Notes: a model not told the origin generated them from the letters alone. A stretch of DNA of 64,000 nucleotides from Paracoccaceae bacterium (GCA_019454225.1 CP075370.1:1602001-1666000); one strand, 5' to 3'. Positions 46,571-55,893 are shown, numbered from the stretch's first letter. Program-made: numbers and translations.

Positions 46571-47497
46571 ATGACCGCCACCACCGCAGCCACCCCCCTG
46601 TCGATCGACGCGGCCGATCGCGACGGCTGGACTGCTGCGCTTGACGCGATCGCCGACGATCTGGGCCATGCCGAACCGCTGGGCCCCCGCCACCGCGCGG
46701 TGTTCTGCGACGACGGCACGACGCTGCTCGTGACCTTCGAACAGGCCGAGACGGTGCGCGCCGAGGCGCCGGGCCGGCTGCCCTTCGGGCTGACGCTGGC
46801 CCGTGCGTATGGCTGGTCGCAACTGTGCATCCTGGCCGAGGGGACGACCTGGTGGCGCGACGAAGGCGTCTGGCGCTACATGGACCGGCTGGTCGACGAT
46901 GCCTTCTTCGAGGATTTCGATCGCGTGCTGTTCTACGGTGCGGGCCCCGGGGGCTATGCCGCCGCCGCCTATTCCGTGGTGGCCCCGGGCGCACAGGTGC
47001 TGGCGATCTGCCCGCAGGCCACGCTGACCCCGGCGCTTGCCGGATGGGACGCCCGCTTTCCAGCCGCGCGCCGGCTCGACTTCACCGGCCGCTACGGCTT
47101 TGCCCCCGACATGACCGAAGGCGCGGGCCATGCCCATGTCGTCTTCGACCCGCTGGAACGCGACGATGCGATGCATGCCGCGCTGTTCCACCGCCCCTGG
47201 GTGACGCTGCTGCCCGCGCGTCGGCTGGGCGGCAACCTCGAACTCGTGCTGCGGCGCCTCGGCGTTCTGGACGGCCTGATCGTCGCGGCGGTCGAGGGGC
47301 GGCTGGACCGGGCCGGTTTCGCCCGCGCCCTGCGGATGCGGCGCAACTACGGCCCCTACCTCAAGCGGATGCTGCAGATTTCCGCCGATACCGGCCATAC
47401 CGCCCGCGAGATCGGCGTCTGCCGGTCGGTCGTCGCCCGTGTCCGTGCCCCCGCCTTCCGCAAGCGGCTGACCGAGCTGACCGGGTCGGACCGCTAG
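46571..47497 (+). CDS. Alpha/beta-hydrolase-like protein lacking the nucleophile
   Basis: This 308-residue cytoplasmic protein is clearly related to the C-terminal part of the fusion at 39624-41894: FEDFDRVLFYGAGPGGYAAAAYSVVAPGAQVLAICPQATL aligns with the fusion's corresponding segment. At the elbow the catalytic Ser is replaced by Gly125 (GAGPGG against GASMGG), so it should not work as a serine hydrolase. GGAG precedes the ATG. It follows the glycosyltransferases by 129 bases. It could be a structural or binding subunit. Confidence 0.75.
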   Translation: MTATTAATPLSIDAADRDGWTAALDAIADDLGHAEPLGPRHRAVFCDDGTTLLVTFEQAETVRAEAPGRLPFGLTLARAYGWSQLCILAEGTTWWRDEGVWRYMDRLVDDAFFEDFDRVLFYGAGPGGYAAAAYSVVAPGAQVLAICPQATLTPALAGWDARFPAARRLDFTGRYGFAPDMTEGAGHAHVVFDPLERDDAMHAALFHRPWVTLLPARRLGGNLELVLRRLGVLDGLIVAAVEGRLDRAGFARALRMRRNYGPYLKRMLQISADTGHTAREIGVCRSVVARVRAPAFRKRLTELTGSDR

Positions 47498-47507
47498 GCA
47501 TCCGCCG

Positions 47508-47909
47508 TCAGTACATGGTCGCCATCTCGCGCAGGTCCTCGGCGCGCGCGGCCGTCACCCGTGCCATGCAGAAATAGATCAGCATCGGCTCGCCCGATCC
47601 GCCCTTCATCGCCCAGCCCTCGGCCGCACAGGTCTTGTCCCGGAACGTGATCCAGGCGCGCTGCGCATCGCGCAGGTTCACCTCGGCGCCCCGTTCGTTC
47701 GGCGGCAGCGCGGCGTCGATCCGGCGCATCGCGTCGCGCGCCCCCCGGTAGGCGGTGTTCAGGTCGGCATCCGCCGCCAGCCATTCCTGCTCGGCGCAAA
47801 AGTTGATCTCCATCTGGAACTGCGGATCGGCGCAATTCACCTGCTGCGCGGCGGCGGGCAGGGCAAGGCAGCCAAGCGTCACGGTCAGGGCGGCGCGGAT
47901 CATCGGCAT
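47508..47909 (-). CDS. Lysozyme inhibitor LprI-family (DUF1311) periplasmic protein
   Basis: This 133-residue exported protein has a signal peptide (about residues 1-21, ending AAAQQ). The DUF1311/LprI domain has conserved Cys residues in VNCADPQFQMEINFCAEQEW, DKTCAAEGW and YFCMARVTAAR. The LRDAQRAWITFRDKTC segment is the family hallmark. Members bind lysozyme or are of unknown role. An ATG two codons downstream is an alternative start. Confidence 0.87.
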   Translation of the reverse strand: MPMIRAALTVTLGCLALPAAAQQVNCADPQFQMEINFCAEQEWLAADADLNTAYRGARDAMRRIDAALPPNERGAEVNLRDAQRAWITFRDKTCAAEGWAMKGGSGEPMLIYFCMARVTAARAEDLREMATMY

Positions 47910-47991
47910 CTCCGTGTTTCCGCGCAGCTTAGCGTCCCGCCGGTGCGGCTTGCCACTGGAATCCGCGGCTGGCCTGCGCTAGGGCCAAGAC

Positions 47992-49032
47992 ATGACCGAC
48001 ACACTCATCCTCCGCCGTCCGGACGACTGGCATCTTCACCTGCGTGACGGCGCGGTGCTGCGCGCCGTGCTGCCCGAGACGGCCCGCCATTTCGCCCGCG
48101 CCATCATCATGCCCAACCTCGTGCCGCCGGTGGTGACCGGCAACCAGGCCGCCGCCTACCGCGACCGCATCCTTGCGGCGCTGCCCGAGGGCGCGGCCTT
48201 CGAACCCCTGATGACGCTCTACCTGACCGAGACGACCGATGCCGCCGATGTCGCCGCCGCCGCCGCCTCGGGCCTGGTGCGCGCCGTCAAGCTCTATCCG
48301 GCGGGGGCCACCACCAACAGCCACGCGGGCGTGCGCGACCTGTCGCGCGTCACCGGCGTCCTGGAACGCATGGCCGAGATCGGCCTGCCGCTCTGCCTGC
48401 ATGGCGAGGTGACCGATCCTGCGGTCGACATCTTCGACCGCGAGGCGGTCTTCATCGACACCGTTCTCGATCCGCTGCGCCGCCGCATCCCCGGCCTGCG
48501 TGTCGTGATGGAACATGTCACCACCGCCGAGGGCGTGGCCTATGTGCGCGCGGGCGGCGACGGCATCGGCGCCACGATCACCACCCATCACCTGATCATC
48601 AACCGCAACCACATCCTCGCGGGTGGCATCCGGCCGCACTACTACTGCCTGCCGGTGGCCAAGCGCGAACATCACCGGCTTGCCCTGCGCGCTGCCGCGA
48701 CCTCGGGCGATGCGTCCTTCTTCCTCGGCACCGACAGCGCACCGCATGTCGACCCGCTGAAAGAGGCCGCCTGCGGCTGCGCGGGATGTTTCACCGCGAC
48801 AAACACCATGCCCCTCCTCGCCCATGTGTTCGAGGAAGAGGGCGCGCTCGACCGGCTCGAAGGCTTCGCCAGCCTGCATGGCCCGGCCTTCTACCGTCTG
48901 CCCCCGAACGACGGCACCATCACCCTGCGCAAGGCCGGGCCCGCCACATGGCCCGCCCGGATCCTGACCGAGGCCGGGCCGATCACCGTGTTCGACCCCG
49001 GTTTTCCCGTGCACTGGCACGTCCTGCCCTGA
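47992..49032 (+). CDS. pyrC: Dihydroorotase
   Basis: This zinc enzyme closes carbamoyl-aspartate to dihydroorotate in pyrimidine synthesis. The 346-residue product is the PyrC (class II) type. The first metal motif is in [10 protein letters not shown], the carboxylated lysine is in [19 protein letters not shown] is present, and the last aspartate is in LGTDSAPH. Length and motifs are complete. pyrE follows in the same direction 93 bases later. Confidence 0.96.
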   Translation: MTDTLILRRPDDWHLHLRDGAVLRAVLPETARHFARAIIMPNLVPPVVTGNQAAAYRDRILAALPEGAAFEPLMTLYLTETTDAADVAAAAASGLVRAVKLYPAGATTNSHAGVRDLSRVTGVLERMAEIGLPLCLHGEVTDPAVDIFDREAVFIDTVLDPLRRRIPGLRVVMEHVTTAEGVAYVRAGGDGIGATITTHHLIINRNHILAGGIRPHYYCLPVAKREHHRLALRAAATSGDASFFLGTDSAPHVDPLKEAACGCAGCFTATNTMPLLAHVFEEEGALDRLEGFASLHGPAFYRLPPNDGTITLRKAGPATWPARILTEAGPITVFDPGFPVHWHVLP

Positions 49033-49125
49033 CCCGCCCGCCGATGTGGCGGCCACGGCGGCGATCCGGCCCCGTGGAACGCCGGTCCGGCGATTGCCCT
49101 TGCCCCAGCCGACCAGAGGACCACG

Positions 49126-49806
49126 ATGATCCCCGCCACCTTTCCGCCCGCCGCCGAGATTGCCCGCCTGACCGCGCGCGCCCTTCTGGACGTGCGCGCG
49201 GTGCATTTCAACGCGGCCGAGCCCTACACCTATGCCTCCGGCCTGCAAGGCCCCACCTACATCGACTGCCGCCGCCTGATCGGCTTTCCCCGCGTCCGGT
49301 CGATGCTGATGGACTTCATGGCCGCGACCGTGCTGCGCGACGCCGGGATGGAGGCTTTCGACATCATTGCGGGCGGTGAAACCGCCGGCATCCCCTTCGC
49401 CGCCCTGATCGCCGAGCGTCTGGCCCTGCCGATGGCCTATGTCCGCAAGAAACCCAAGGGCTACGGCCGCAACGCCCGCATCGAGGGGCCGATGGCCCCC
49501 GGCGACCGCGTGCTGCTGGTCGAGGATCTCACGACCGACGGCGGGTCCAAGCTTTCCTTCGTCGACGCGATCCGCGAAACCGGCGCGACCTGCGCCCATA
49601 CGGCGGTCGTGTTCTCCTACGGGATCTTCCCGGGCACCACCGAACGCCTGGCCGCCCACGGCATCGCGCTGCACGCGCTCTGCACCTGGTGGGACGTGCT
49701 GGCCGCCGCGCGTGACGGCGCCGTGTTCGACGCCGCCACCCTCGCCGAGGTCGAGGTCTTCCTGAACGACCCCGAGGCCTGGCGCGCCGCCCGCAAGCCC
49801 GGCTGA
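49126..49806 (+). CDS. pyrE: Orotate phosphoribosyltransferase
   Basis: PyrE attaches orotate to phosphoribosyl pyrophosphate to give OMP. The 226-residue product has the flexible-loop region [11 protein letters not shown] and the PRPP-binding motif [19 protein letters not shown] precedes the ATG. It forms a pyrimidine pair with pyrC. The 219 bases after it hold the dnaB promoter region. Confidence 0.96.
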   Translation: MIPATFPPAAEIARLTARALLDVRAVHFNAAEPYTYASGLQGPTYIDCRRLIGFPRVRSMLMDFMAATVLRDAGMEAFDIIAGGETAGIPFAALIAERLALPMAYVRKKPKGYGRNARIEGPMAPGDRVLLVEDLTTDGGSKLSFVDAIRETGATCAHTAVVFSYGIFPGTTERLAAHGIALHALCTWWDVLAAARDGAVFDAATLAEVEVFLNDPEAWRAARKPG

Positions 49807-49833
49807 CCGCGCCGCTCTTTTCCGTGGGCGGTT

Positions 49834-49938
49834 CTGTGGACAGCCTGGGGACGACTCGGGCCTCTGTCCACACCGCCCCACCCGTAGCGATGCGGGGGAT
49901 GATCCGCACCACTTGTTGTGGTATGGTGGTTGTCCACA
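49834..49938. promoter_or_regulatory. Three TGTCCACA elements upstream of dnaB
   Basis: CTGTCCACA occurs inverted at 49835-49843 and direct at 49864-49872, and TTGTCCACA occurs at 49930-49938. The last differs from the DnaA-box consensus TTATCCACA at one position and the others at two. A small hairpin (ACCAC-TTGTT-GTGGT) lies at 49908-49922. The cluster is a candidate for DnaA-linked control of dnaB; binding is not shown by the sequence alone. Confidence 0.4.
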
Positions 49939-50025
49939 GGTTTCTCCCGGGCTTGCGCCCGGTGCGCGTTCCGGGGCAACAGGGATCACCCGGCGACAGA
50001 CCGGGGGCGCGGACAGGGGGCGGGA

Positions 50026-51531
50026 ATGACCGAGATCGTATCCTTCAAGCAGGTCGTGCCGGCGGGCACCGGCACCGAACCCGAGGCGCTGCCCCACAAC
50101 ATCGAGGCCGAACAGCAGCTTCTGGGCGCGATCCTGACGAACAACGACGTCTACGACCGCATCGCCGCCCTGGTGCGCGCTGAGCATTTCTACGAACCCA
50201 CCCACGCCCGGATCTTCGAGATCGCCGCCGCCCGCATCCAGAAGAACGCGCTCGCCTCGCCGGTCACGCTCAAGGCCTATCTCGAGGATGACGCGGGGCT
50301 CAGGGAACTGGGCGGCCCCGCCTATCTGGCCCGTCTCGCCGGGGCGGCGATCAGCGCCTATGCCGCCCGCGACTATGCCCAGATGATCTATGACCTGGCC
50401 GTGCGTCGCGAACTGATCGGCCTCGGCCGCGACATCGCCGCCCGGGCCGCCACGGTCGACGTGGCCTCCGAACCCAGGGACCAGATCACCGAGGCCGAAC
50501 AGCGGCTCTACAAGCTGGGCGAGCAGGGACATGCCGAGCGCGGCTTCCAGTCCTTCCTCAAGGCGGTCACCGATGCCGTCAACGTCGCCAACGCCGCCTA
50601 CCAGCGCGACGGCGGGCTGGCCGGCATCTCGACCGGCCTGACCGATCTCGACCGCAAGCTGGGCGGCCTGCATCCGTCCGACCTTCTCATCCTTGCGGGG
50701 CGCCCCTCGATGGGCAAGACCTCGCTCGCCACCAACATCGCCTTCAACATCGCCAGGGCGCATCGCCGGGGCCGCCTGCCCGACGGGTCCGAGGGCGCGG
50801 TCGAGGGCGGGGTCGTCGGCTTCTTCAGCCTCGAGATGAGCGCCGAACAGCTCGCCGCCCGCATCCTCTCCGAGGCCGCCGAGGTGCCCTCGGAACAGAT
50901 CCGCCGCGGCGACATGACCGAGGCCGAGTTCCGCCGCTTCGTCGAGGCCGCCAAGGCGCTCGAGGCCTGCCCGCTCTACATCGACGACACCCCCGCGCTG
51001 CCCATCGCCCAGGTCGCGGCCCGCGCCCGCCGCCTGAAACGCACCCACGGGCTCGACGTGCTGATGGTCGACTACCTGCAACTGCTGCGCGGCTCGTCGC
51101 GCACCGGCGACAACCGCGTGCAGGAAGTGTCCGAGATCACCCAGGGCCTCAAGGCGATCGCCAAGGAGCTGAACATCCCCGTCATTGCCCTGTCGCAGCT
51201 GTCCCGCCAGGTCGAGAACCGCGACGACAAGCGCCCGCAACTGTCCGACCTGCGCGAATCCGGCTCGATCGAGCAGGACGCCGACGTGGTGATGTTCGTC
51301 TTCCGCGAGGAATACTACCGCGAGCGGGAAAAGCCCGGCGACCACGAACTTGACAAGATGGCAGCCTGGCAGGCGATGATGGAACAGGTGCACGGCAAGG
51401 CCGAGGTGATCATCGGCAAGCAGCGCCACGGCCCCATCGGCTCGGTCGAACTGGCCTTCGAGGGCCGGTTCACCCGGTTCTCGAACCTGGCGCGGGCGTG
51501 GCAGGGGGATGGTGGGGGTGGGGGGTATTGA
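50026..51531 (+). CDS. dnaB: Replicative DNA helicase DnaB
   Basis: DnaB is the hexameric helicase that unwinds DNA at the replication fork. The 501-residue product has the N-terminal primase-interacting domain (PHNIEAEQQLLGAIL), a linker, and the RecA-like domain with Walker A GRPSMGKTSLA (Lys231), the FFSLEMSAEQLA segment, VDYLQLL and SDLRESGSIEQDAD. The start at 50026 follows a GGGGGCGGGA site and gives the usual N-terminus. The AT-rich island begins directly after it. There is no sign of an intein. Confidence 0.97.
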   Translation: MTEIVSFKQVVPAGTGTEPEALPHNIEAEQQLLGAILTNNDVYDRIAALVRAEHFYEPTHARIFEIAAARIQKNALASPVTLKAYLEDDAGLRELGGPAYLARLAGAAISAYAARDYAQMIYDLAVRRELIGLGRDIAARAATVDVASEPRDQITEAEQRLYKLGEQGHAERGFQSFLKAVTDAVNVANAAYQRDGGLAGISTGLTDLDRKLGGLHPSDLLILAGRPSMGKTSLATNIAFNIARAHRRGRLPDGSEGAVEGGVVGFFSLEMSAEQLAARILSEAAEVPSEQIRRGDMTEAEFRRFVEAAKALEACPLYIDDTPALPIAQVAARARRLKRTHGLDVLMVDYLQLLRGSSRTGDNRVQEVSEITQGLKAIAKELNIPVIALSQLSRQVENRDDKRPQLSDLRESGSIEQDADVVMFVFREEYYREREKPGDHELDKMAAWQAMMEQVHGKAEVIIGKQRHGPIGSVELAFEGRFTRFSNLARAWQGDGGGGGY

Positions 51532-51606
51532 GGGAGCGGCCGACTTGCGTGCACGTAGGATGTTGCTGCGTGCATCTGCGCGCCCTAACAGACAAAAAAC
51601 TACCCA

Positions 51607-51640
51607 TTGCAGGGACGACAATATTTGCCTTAACATTGTT
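51607..51640 (+). promoter_or_regulatory. Possible promoter of the ariA-ariB operon
   Basis: TTGCAG at 51607-51612 is followed after 18 bases by TAACAT (51631-51636), a moderate sigma-70-type match. An AACA-T-TGTT palindrome covers the -10 region and could be an operator. A repeat of TGCGTGCA occurs upstream at 51546 and 51567. All this lies in the first AT-rich stretch after dnaB. Confidence 0.3.
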
Positions 51641-51679
51641 GGCGAACACAGTTTCGCCCCCGGCTAAAAGAGCTCGCAA

Positions 51680-53038
51680 ATGGCCCAAATAAACGGAATC
51701 AAGATCGTTGGACTAAACGAGCATGCGACCTTTGAGATAAAATTTCGTGGCAGAAACTGCATAATTGTTGGACCTAACGGCGTCGGGAAAAGTACGGCAC
51801 TTCAGATCTCTGCGTACGCACTCGGACGCCAATGGGGCCTTCTATCTAAGCAGCGGTTTACTTCAATAGAAGTAAGCATAGGCGCTGAGAAGCTTCACCT
51901 ATCAAGAGAGGCGTGTGCCGCATACTCAAGCTCACCCAAGCGCCGCGGAATGAACTTTATTGACCGGTTCCCAACGATAGATGCAATTAATGAGTTCCTT
52001 CATGCGGATTTGGAGCAGCCTTCTGAGATTAGAAAATACGAGTCACAATTTGTTAGCCGAGCAGAAATTAGGCGCGCTCAGTCCCTGTTGCGTGACGATT
52101 CACCGTCCGCAAGCCTAGCCGACACGGAAGTCATTCAGTTTGCAAAAGATCTGGAAAGGCTATCGGTCCCACGGGTTCTTTTTTTGCCGACGTCGCGCCG
52201 GATCGAGTTTGACCTCGCGAGAGTAACCGATAGGCTGCCTGAATATGTTCGATCGCAAATTTCTGAAGCGTTCCAGAAACAGTCATCCATAAAGTTCTTT
52301 GAGGAGATAATCCGCTTTGGCATGGATGATATTGACCAGATTCTAAGGTCATTTGAACAAAAAACGCGCGATGTCTCGCGCGCAAAATTCAATAGAATGA
52401 TGTCCACACTCTTAAAGGACATGGCGAACGAGGAGGCAATTTCCGTCAAGGCAATCCGAGAAACAAACGTAAACTCTGAAAAGGTCCAAAATGTCCTGGC
52501 ACGGATTGAAGAGAATGTAATCTCAGTACCGGAGCGAGAAAAGATCTCGGAGATCCTCACATCTCTCACGAAACCAGGTAGCGGCAATCCCCCTTTCCAC
52601 AAGAAATGGCTAGCGCACTTCTTCGTACGCTTGATGGGTGTGAGCGACGAAATGACAAGCAGTGAACGGCCAATGAGAGAGTTTGTTTCAGTCATTCAGA
52701 AGTACCTCAGGCCAAAGAATGCGGTGTATGACATTGAGAAGTATCACTTTGGGATTTTCGCCGAGAATGGGAAGGATATCGCCCTTAACGAGCTATCATC
52801 TGGCGAAAAGCAACTTGTATCACTCTTTGCAATGCTTGGATTCTCCACGGAGAAATCTCTGGTATTGATTGACGAACCAGAGCTGTCCTTGTCGGCAGTA
52901 TGGCAGACAACGTTCCTAGAAGACTTGGTACGCTTTAAATCATGCGCCCAGCTCATTGCCGTTACTCACTCGCCGTTCGTGTTTGAAAACTCACTTGCGA
53001 GCTCAGTAATCGACTTCGAAACATGTCGCTTGGGATAA
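51680..53038 (+). CDS. ariA: AAA/ABC-type ATPase, PARIS AriA-like
   Basis: This 452-residue ATPase is of the ABC/OLD-like AAA class. Walker A is GPNGVGKST (residues 31-39), the signature-like LSSGEKQ is followed by Walker B LVLIDEPELSLS, and the H-loop is THSPFVFEN (residues 429-437). The middle is helical, as in SMC-like ATPases. In PARIS the AriA ATPase assembles a scaffold that holds the AriB effector until a phage anti-restriction protein is sensed. The G+C content is much lower than in the flanking genes and the codons include many A/T-ending ones, so the gene is acquired. The stop is immediately followed by the DUF4435 gene. The PARIS identity rests on the pair, the sizes and the motifs. 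Confidence 0.75.
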   Translation: MAQINGIKIVGLNEHATFEIKFRGRNCIIVGPNGVGKSTALQISAYALGRQWGLLSKQRFTSIEVSIGAEKLHLSREACAAYSSSPKRRGMNFIDRFPTIDAINEFLHADLEQPSEIRKYESQFVSRAEIRRAQSLLRDDSPSASLADTEVIQFAKDLERLSVPRVLFLPTSRRIEFDLARVTDRLPEYVRSQISEAFQKQSSIKFFEEIIRFGMDDIDQILRSFEQKTRDVSRAKFNRMMSTLLKDMANEEAISVKAIRETNVNSEKVQNVLARIEENVISVPEREKISEILTSLTKPGSGNPPFHKKWLAHFFVRLMGVSDEMTSSERPMREFVSVIQKYLRPKNAVYDIEKYHFGIFAENGKDIALNELSSGEKQLVSLFAMLGFSTEKSLVLIDEPELSLSAVWQTTFLEDLVRFKSCAQLIAVTHSPFVFENSLASSVIDFETCRLG

Positions 53039-53950
53039 ATGATGACCTTCAAGGAAGCGCTTTTGCAAAAGGGCAGATCGGCCATTGCGATCTTCCAACT
53101 TTTCCGCACTTCCAAACCGGAGCCCGGGACGCTGGAAGTTTTCGTGGAAGGCTATGCCGACAAAGAATACTATTCGCATGTCTGTGATCGACGGCAGCGA
53201 CCTGCGAGCTTCTTCGTTTGCTTCGGGAAGAAGAAACTCGCAGAGATAGACAATCTTTATGAGCAATCTGGTCTTATCGGCCGGAGCGTTCTATTCATTC
53301 GCGACAGGGATTACGATTGCTTGTTGCGCGGTAACGCAGTTTCGAGCCGCGTCTTTTTTACATGCGGCTATTCTGTTGAAAATTATGTGTTTACACGGGA
53401 TAGTCTGGCAAGATTTATTGAGATTCGCTTTGGAGTGAATGCACTAGAGTTTGATGTTTCCGCTCAATGCGACGCCTTCGACGCGGTAACCTCCTCGGTG
53501 TTTTACCAGCTCAAGGGCGTTCATGCGAGGATATTCTGCGGAATATATCAGGGGAGGGAGCTAGATTTAGATAGGCTAGACATCACAGGTATTGTTAGGC
53601 GGACTTTAGCTGGAAGGCCACCCCCGGAAGTAGTTCTTTCCGACGATCAAAAAAATTCTATCGGCCTGCAGGAGATTGATGAGCAGGAGTTTGCACAACT
53701 CGCGGACGACTACAGCAAATTCCCACCTCATCTTGGACTTCGCGGAAAGTTCCTAGCGGTAGTTTTCTTGGAGTTACTTAGAGCAGTCGGCGAACTCCTT
53801 CTTCAAAAGCACAAGGCGGGCGAGATTATTTCCTTTCACCGCTCGGCACTATCAAGCTTGAACTCAGACACCGTCTTTGCCTGTGCCGCTACGTTTGCGC
53901 CTCCGACTCCTCGCCTTTCTGAAGCGCTCGGATTACCGCAGCACGCGTAG
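53039..53950 (+). CDS. ariB: DUF4435 TOPRIM-like effector, PARIS AriB-like
   Basis: This 303-residue protein carries the DUF4435/TOPRIM-like pattern: a catalytic-type Glu37 in FVEGYADKEYY, GKKKL at 63-67, the acidic pair Asp89/Asp91 in IRDRDYD, and the SVENYVF segment at 112-118. In PARIS, AriB is a nuclease toxin released from AriA that stops growth of infected cells. Two adjacent ATGs lie right after the ariA stop, so translation is coupled. The last 60 or so bases overlap a transposase remnant on the other strand and are more G/C-rich, so the C-terminus may include flanking sequence. The family assignment is by motif recognition. Confidence 0.72.
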   Translation: MMTFKEALLQKGRSAIAIFQLFRTSKPEPGTLEVFVEGYADKEYYSHVCDRRQRPASFFVCFGKKKLAEIDNLYEQSGLIGRSVLFIRDRDYDCLLRGNAVSSRVFFTCGYSVENYVFTRDSLARFIEIRFGVNALEFDVSAQCDAFDAVTSSVFYQLKGVHARIFCGIYQGRELDLDRLDITGIVRRTLAGRPPPEVVLSDDQKNSIGLQEIDEQEFAQLADDYSKFPPHLGLRGKFLAVVFLELLRAVGELLLQKHKAGEIISFHRSALSSLNSDTVFACAATFAPPTPRLSEALGLPQHA

Positions 53951-54233
53951 TGTGGAGTTCCGCCGCACGCAGCGCCTTCGTGAACCGGGCCTTGATGACA
54001 CTCCACCGCACCGAATACTCCGCATCCCCCTCGGGCAGCGTCCAGACGCAATGCAGGTGATCCGGCAGCACCACCCAGGCGTCGATGCGGAACGGCCGCT
54101 CTGCCCGCGTCGCCCGCACGGCACCCCGCAATGCCTCGACCTCCCGCACCAGCGTGTCCGAACGCCGGTCGGCCAGCGCCACGGTGAAGAACACCGAGGC
54201 GCCGGGAATGCGGGGGCGCAGGTAGCGGGACAT
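53889..54233 (-). pseudogene. REP-associated tyrosine transposase, 3'-truncated
   Basis: The 114 residues from the ATG at 54233 match the start of REP-associated (Y1, IS200-like) transposases: SRYLRPRIPGASVFFTVALADRRSDTLV, then ERPFRIDAWVVLPDHLHCVWTLPEGD with the HxH-type metal site, then SVIKARFTKALRAAE. After LQKGEE the frame leaves the family and stops within the 3' end of the ariB gene. The part with the catalytic tyrosine (normally after a GIWQRRFWEH-like segment) is missing. A full copy should be about 160-190 residues. The gene is therefore broken at the island junction. Confidence 0.7.
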
Positions 54234-54594
54234 GCGCCACCCTCGCGCATCGGGGTTAACGGATGGTGTGCGACGCGGGGCTCGCCGCCCCGGCCCCTGG
54301 CGCACGGCATCGCCATCGGACCCCCCGGCAAGACCCGCCCCGTCTCCACCGCCCCCGCAGCCCTCGGGCGGTGTCCGGGCCGCATCATGACTGCCACGCA
54401 TGACCCGGCCGCCGCCTGACCGGGCGGGGCTGATTCGGGTGTTGCGGGTTGACGGGTTGCGGCGCGCGCCCTGTCGGGACGGATGCCATACGCGGACCGG
54501 ACGCGGGCGGGACGCCCGCCATACGCGCCGACGCCGTCCCGGGGGGCGGTGAAGGCGCCGTCCGCACCGGCCCCCGGGGCGCCCGGTCGGCGGT
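54234..54594. other. Non-coding G/C-rich stretch next to the transposase remnant
   Basis: These 361 bases hold no convincing gene; the open frames are Pro/Arg/Gly-rich and resemble nothing. The stretch contains a perfect hairpin, GCGGGCG-GGA-CGCCCGC, at 54503-54519, flanked by two copies of GCCATACGCG (54485 and 54518). Such hairpins near a RAYT gene could be REP-like elements, but one copy cannot prove it. The remnant transposase would be transcribed from here. Confidence 0.5.
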
Positions 54595-55821
54595 TCAGAA
54601 GAACGCCTGCAGCCCCGTGATCGCCCGGCCCAGGATCAGCGCATGCACGTCATGCGTGCCCTCATAGGTGTTCACCGTCTCCAGGTTGACCATGTGGCGC
54701 ATCACATGGAAATCTTCCTGGATGCCGTTGCCGCCATGCATGTCGCGGGCCATCCGGGCGATCTCCAGCGCCTTTCCGCAGTTGTTGCGCTTGACGACCG
54801 AGATCATCTCGGGCGCGGCCCGGGCCTCGTCCATCAGCCGCCCGACGCGCAGACTTCCCTGCAATCCCAAGGCGATATCGGTCATCATGTCGGCCAGCTT
54901 CTTCTGGAAAAGCTGGGTCTGGGCCAGCGGGCGGCCGAACTGGCGGCGGTCGAGACCGTATTGGCGGGCGGCATGGAAACAGGCCTCGGCCGCGCCCATG
55001 ACCCCCCAGGAAATGCCATAGCGCGCGCGGTTCAGGCAGCCGAAGGGGCCCTTCAGCCCCTCGACATGGGGCAGCAGCGCATCCTCGCCCACCTCGACAT
55101 CCTTCAGCACGATCTCGCCCGTGACCGAGGCGCGCAGGCTGAGCTTGCCGCCGATCTTGGGCGCCGAAAGACCCGGCGTCCCCCGGTCCAGCACGAACCC
55201 CCGGATCTTGCCGCCATGCGCCTCGGACTTCGCCCAGACGACAAAGACATCGGCAATCGGGGCATTGGAAATCCACATCTTCGATCCGTTAAGCCTATAT
55301 CCCGCTTCGGTTTTCACCGCGCGGGCCTTCATGCCGCCGGGGTCGGACCCGGCATCGGGCTCGGTCAGGCCGAAGCAGCCGATCAGGGTGCCCGCCGCGA
55401 GGCCCGGCAGATATTTCCGCCGCTGCGCCTCGGACCCGTAGGCATGGATCGGATACATCACCAGGCTCGACTGCACCGACATCATGCTGCGATAGCCGCT
55501 GTCGACCCGCTCGACCTCGCGCGCCACCAGGCCATAGGCCACATAGCTGGCGCCCAGGCCGCCGTATTCCTCGGGGATGGTCAGGCCCAGGAGGCCCATG
55601 TCGCCCATCTCGGCGAAGATCGCGGGATCGGTCACCTCATCGCGGTAGGCGGCGGTGACGCGCGGCATCAGCCGGTCCTGCGCAAAGGCCCGCGCCCCGT
55701 CGCGCAGCGCCCGCTCGTCCTCGGTCAGCTGGTCGTCCAGCCGGAACGGATCGGCCCAGTCGAACCGGCCCAGGTCGGGGGCGTCCTTGGCCTTCAGCGC
55801 GGGCGGGGTGGTGGTGTCCAT
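54595..55821 (-). CDS. gcdH: Glutaryl-CoA dehydrogenase
   Basis: This FAD enzyme oxidises and decarboxylates glutaryl-CoA to crotonyl-CoA in lysine and tryptophan breakdown. The 408-residue product has the acyl-CoA dehydrogenase fold with GcdH features: [38 protein letters not shown], and the C-terminal catalytic glutamate in [21 protein letters not shown]. The divergent LysR gene is its likely regulator. The length is normal. Confidence 0.93.
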   Translation of the reverse strand: MDTTTPPALKAKDAPDLGRFDWADPFRLDDQLTEDERALRDGARAFAQDRLMPRVTAAYRDEVTDPAIFAEMGDMGLLGLTIPEEYGGLGASYVAYGLVAREVERVDSGYRSMMSVQSSLVMYPIHAYGSEAQRRKYLPGLAAGTLIGCFGLTEPDAGSDPGGMKARAVKTEAGYRLNGSKMWISNAPIADVFVVWAKSEAHGGKIRGFVLDRGTPGLSAPKIGGKLSLRASVTGEIVLKDVEVGEDALLPHVEGLKGPFGCLNRARYGISWGVMGAAEACFHAARQYGLDRRQFGRPLAQTQLFQKKLADMMTDIALGLQGSLRVGRLMDEARAAPEMISVVKRNNCGKALEIARMARDMHGGNGIQEDFHVMRHMVNLETVNTYEGTHDVHALILGRAITGLQAFF

Positions 55822-55893
55822 GTCGTCCTCCTGTCAGTGCCGGCATCTTACGCCGGGAGGCGGCACCCGGCAAATGAGAAGCCTTTACGGGTT

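Noticed and set aside
51532-51680. Rest of the truncated transposase at the left end of the island
   Set aside because: No frame on the minus strand there gives the missing WQRRFWEH or catalytic-tyrosine segment.
54234-54594. Pro/Arg-rich small frames as genes
   Set aside because: Composition is that of random G/C-rich sequence and no ribosome site or homology is apparent.
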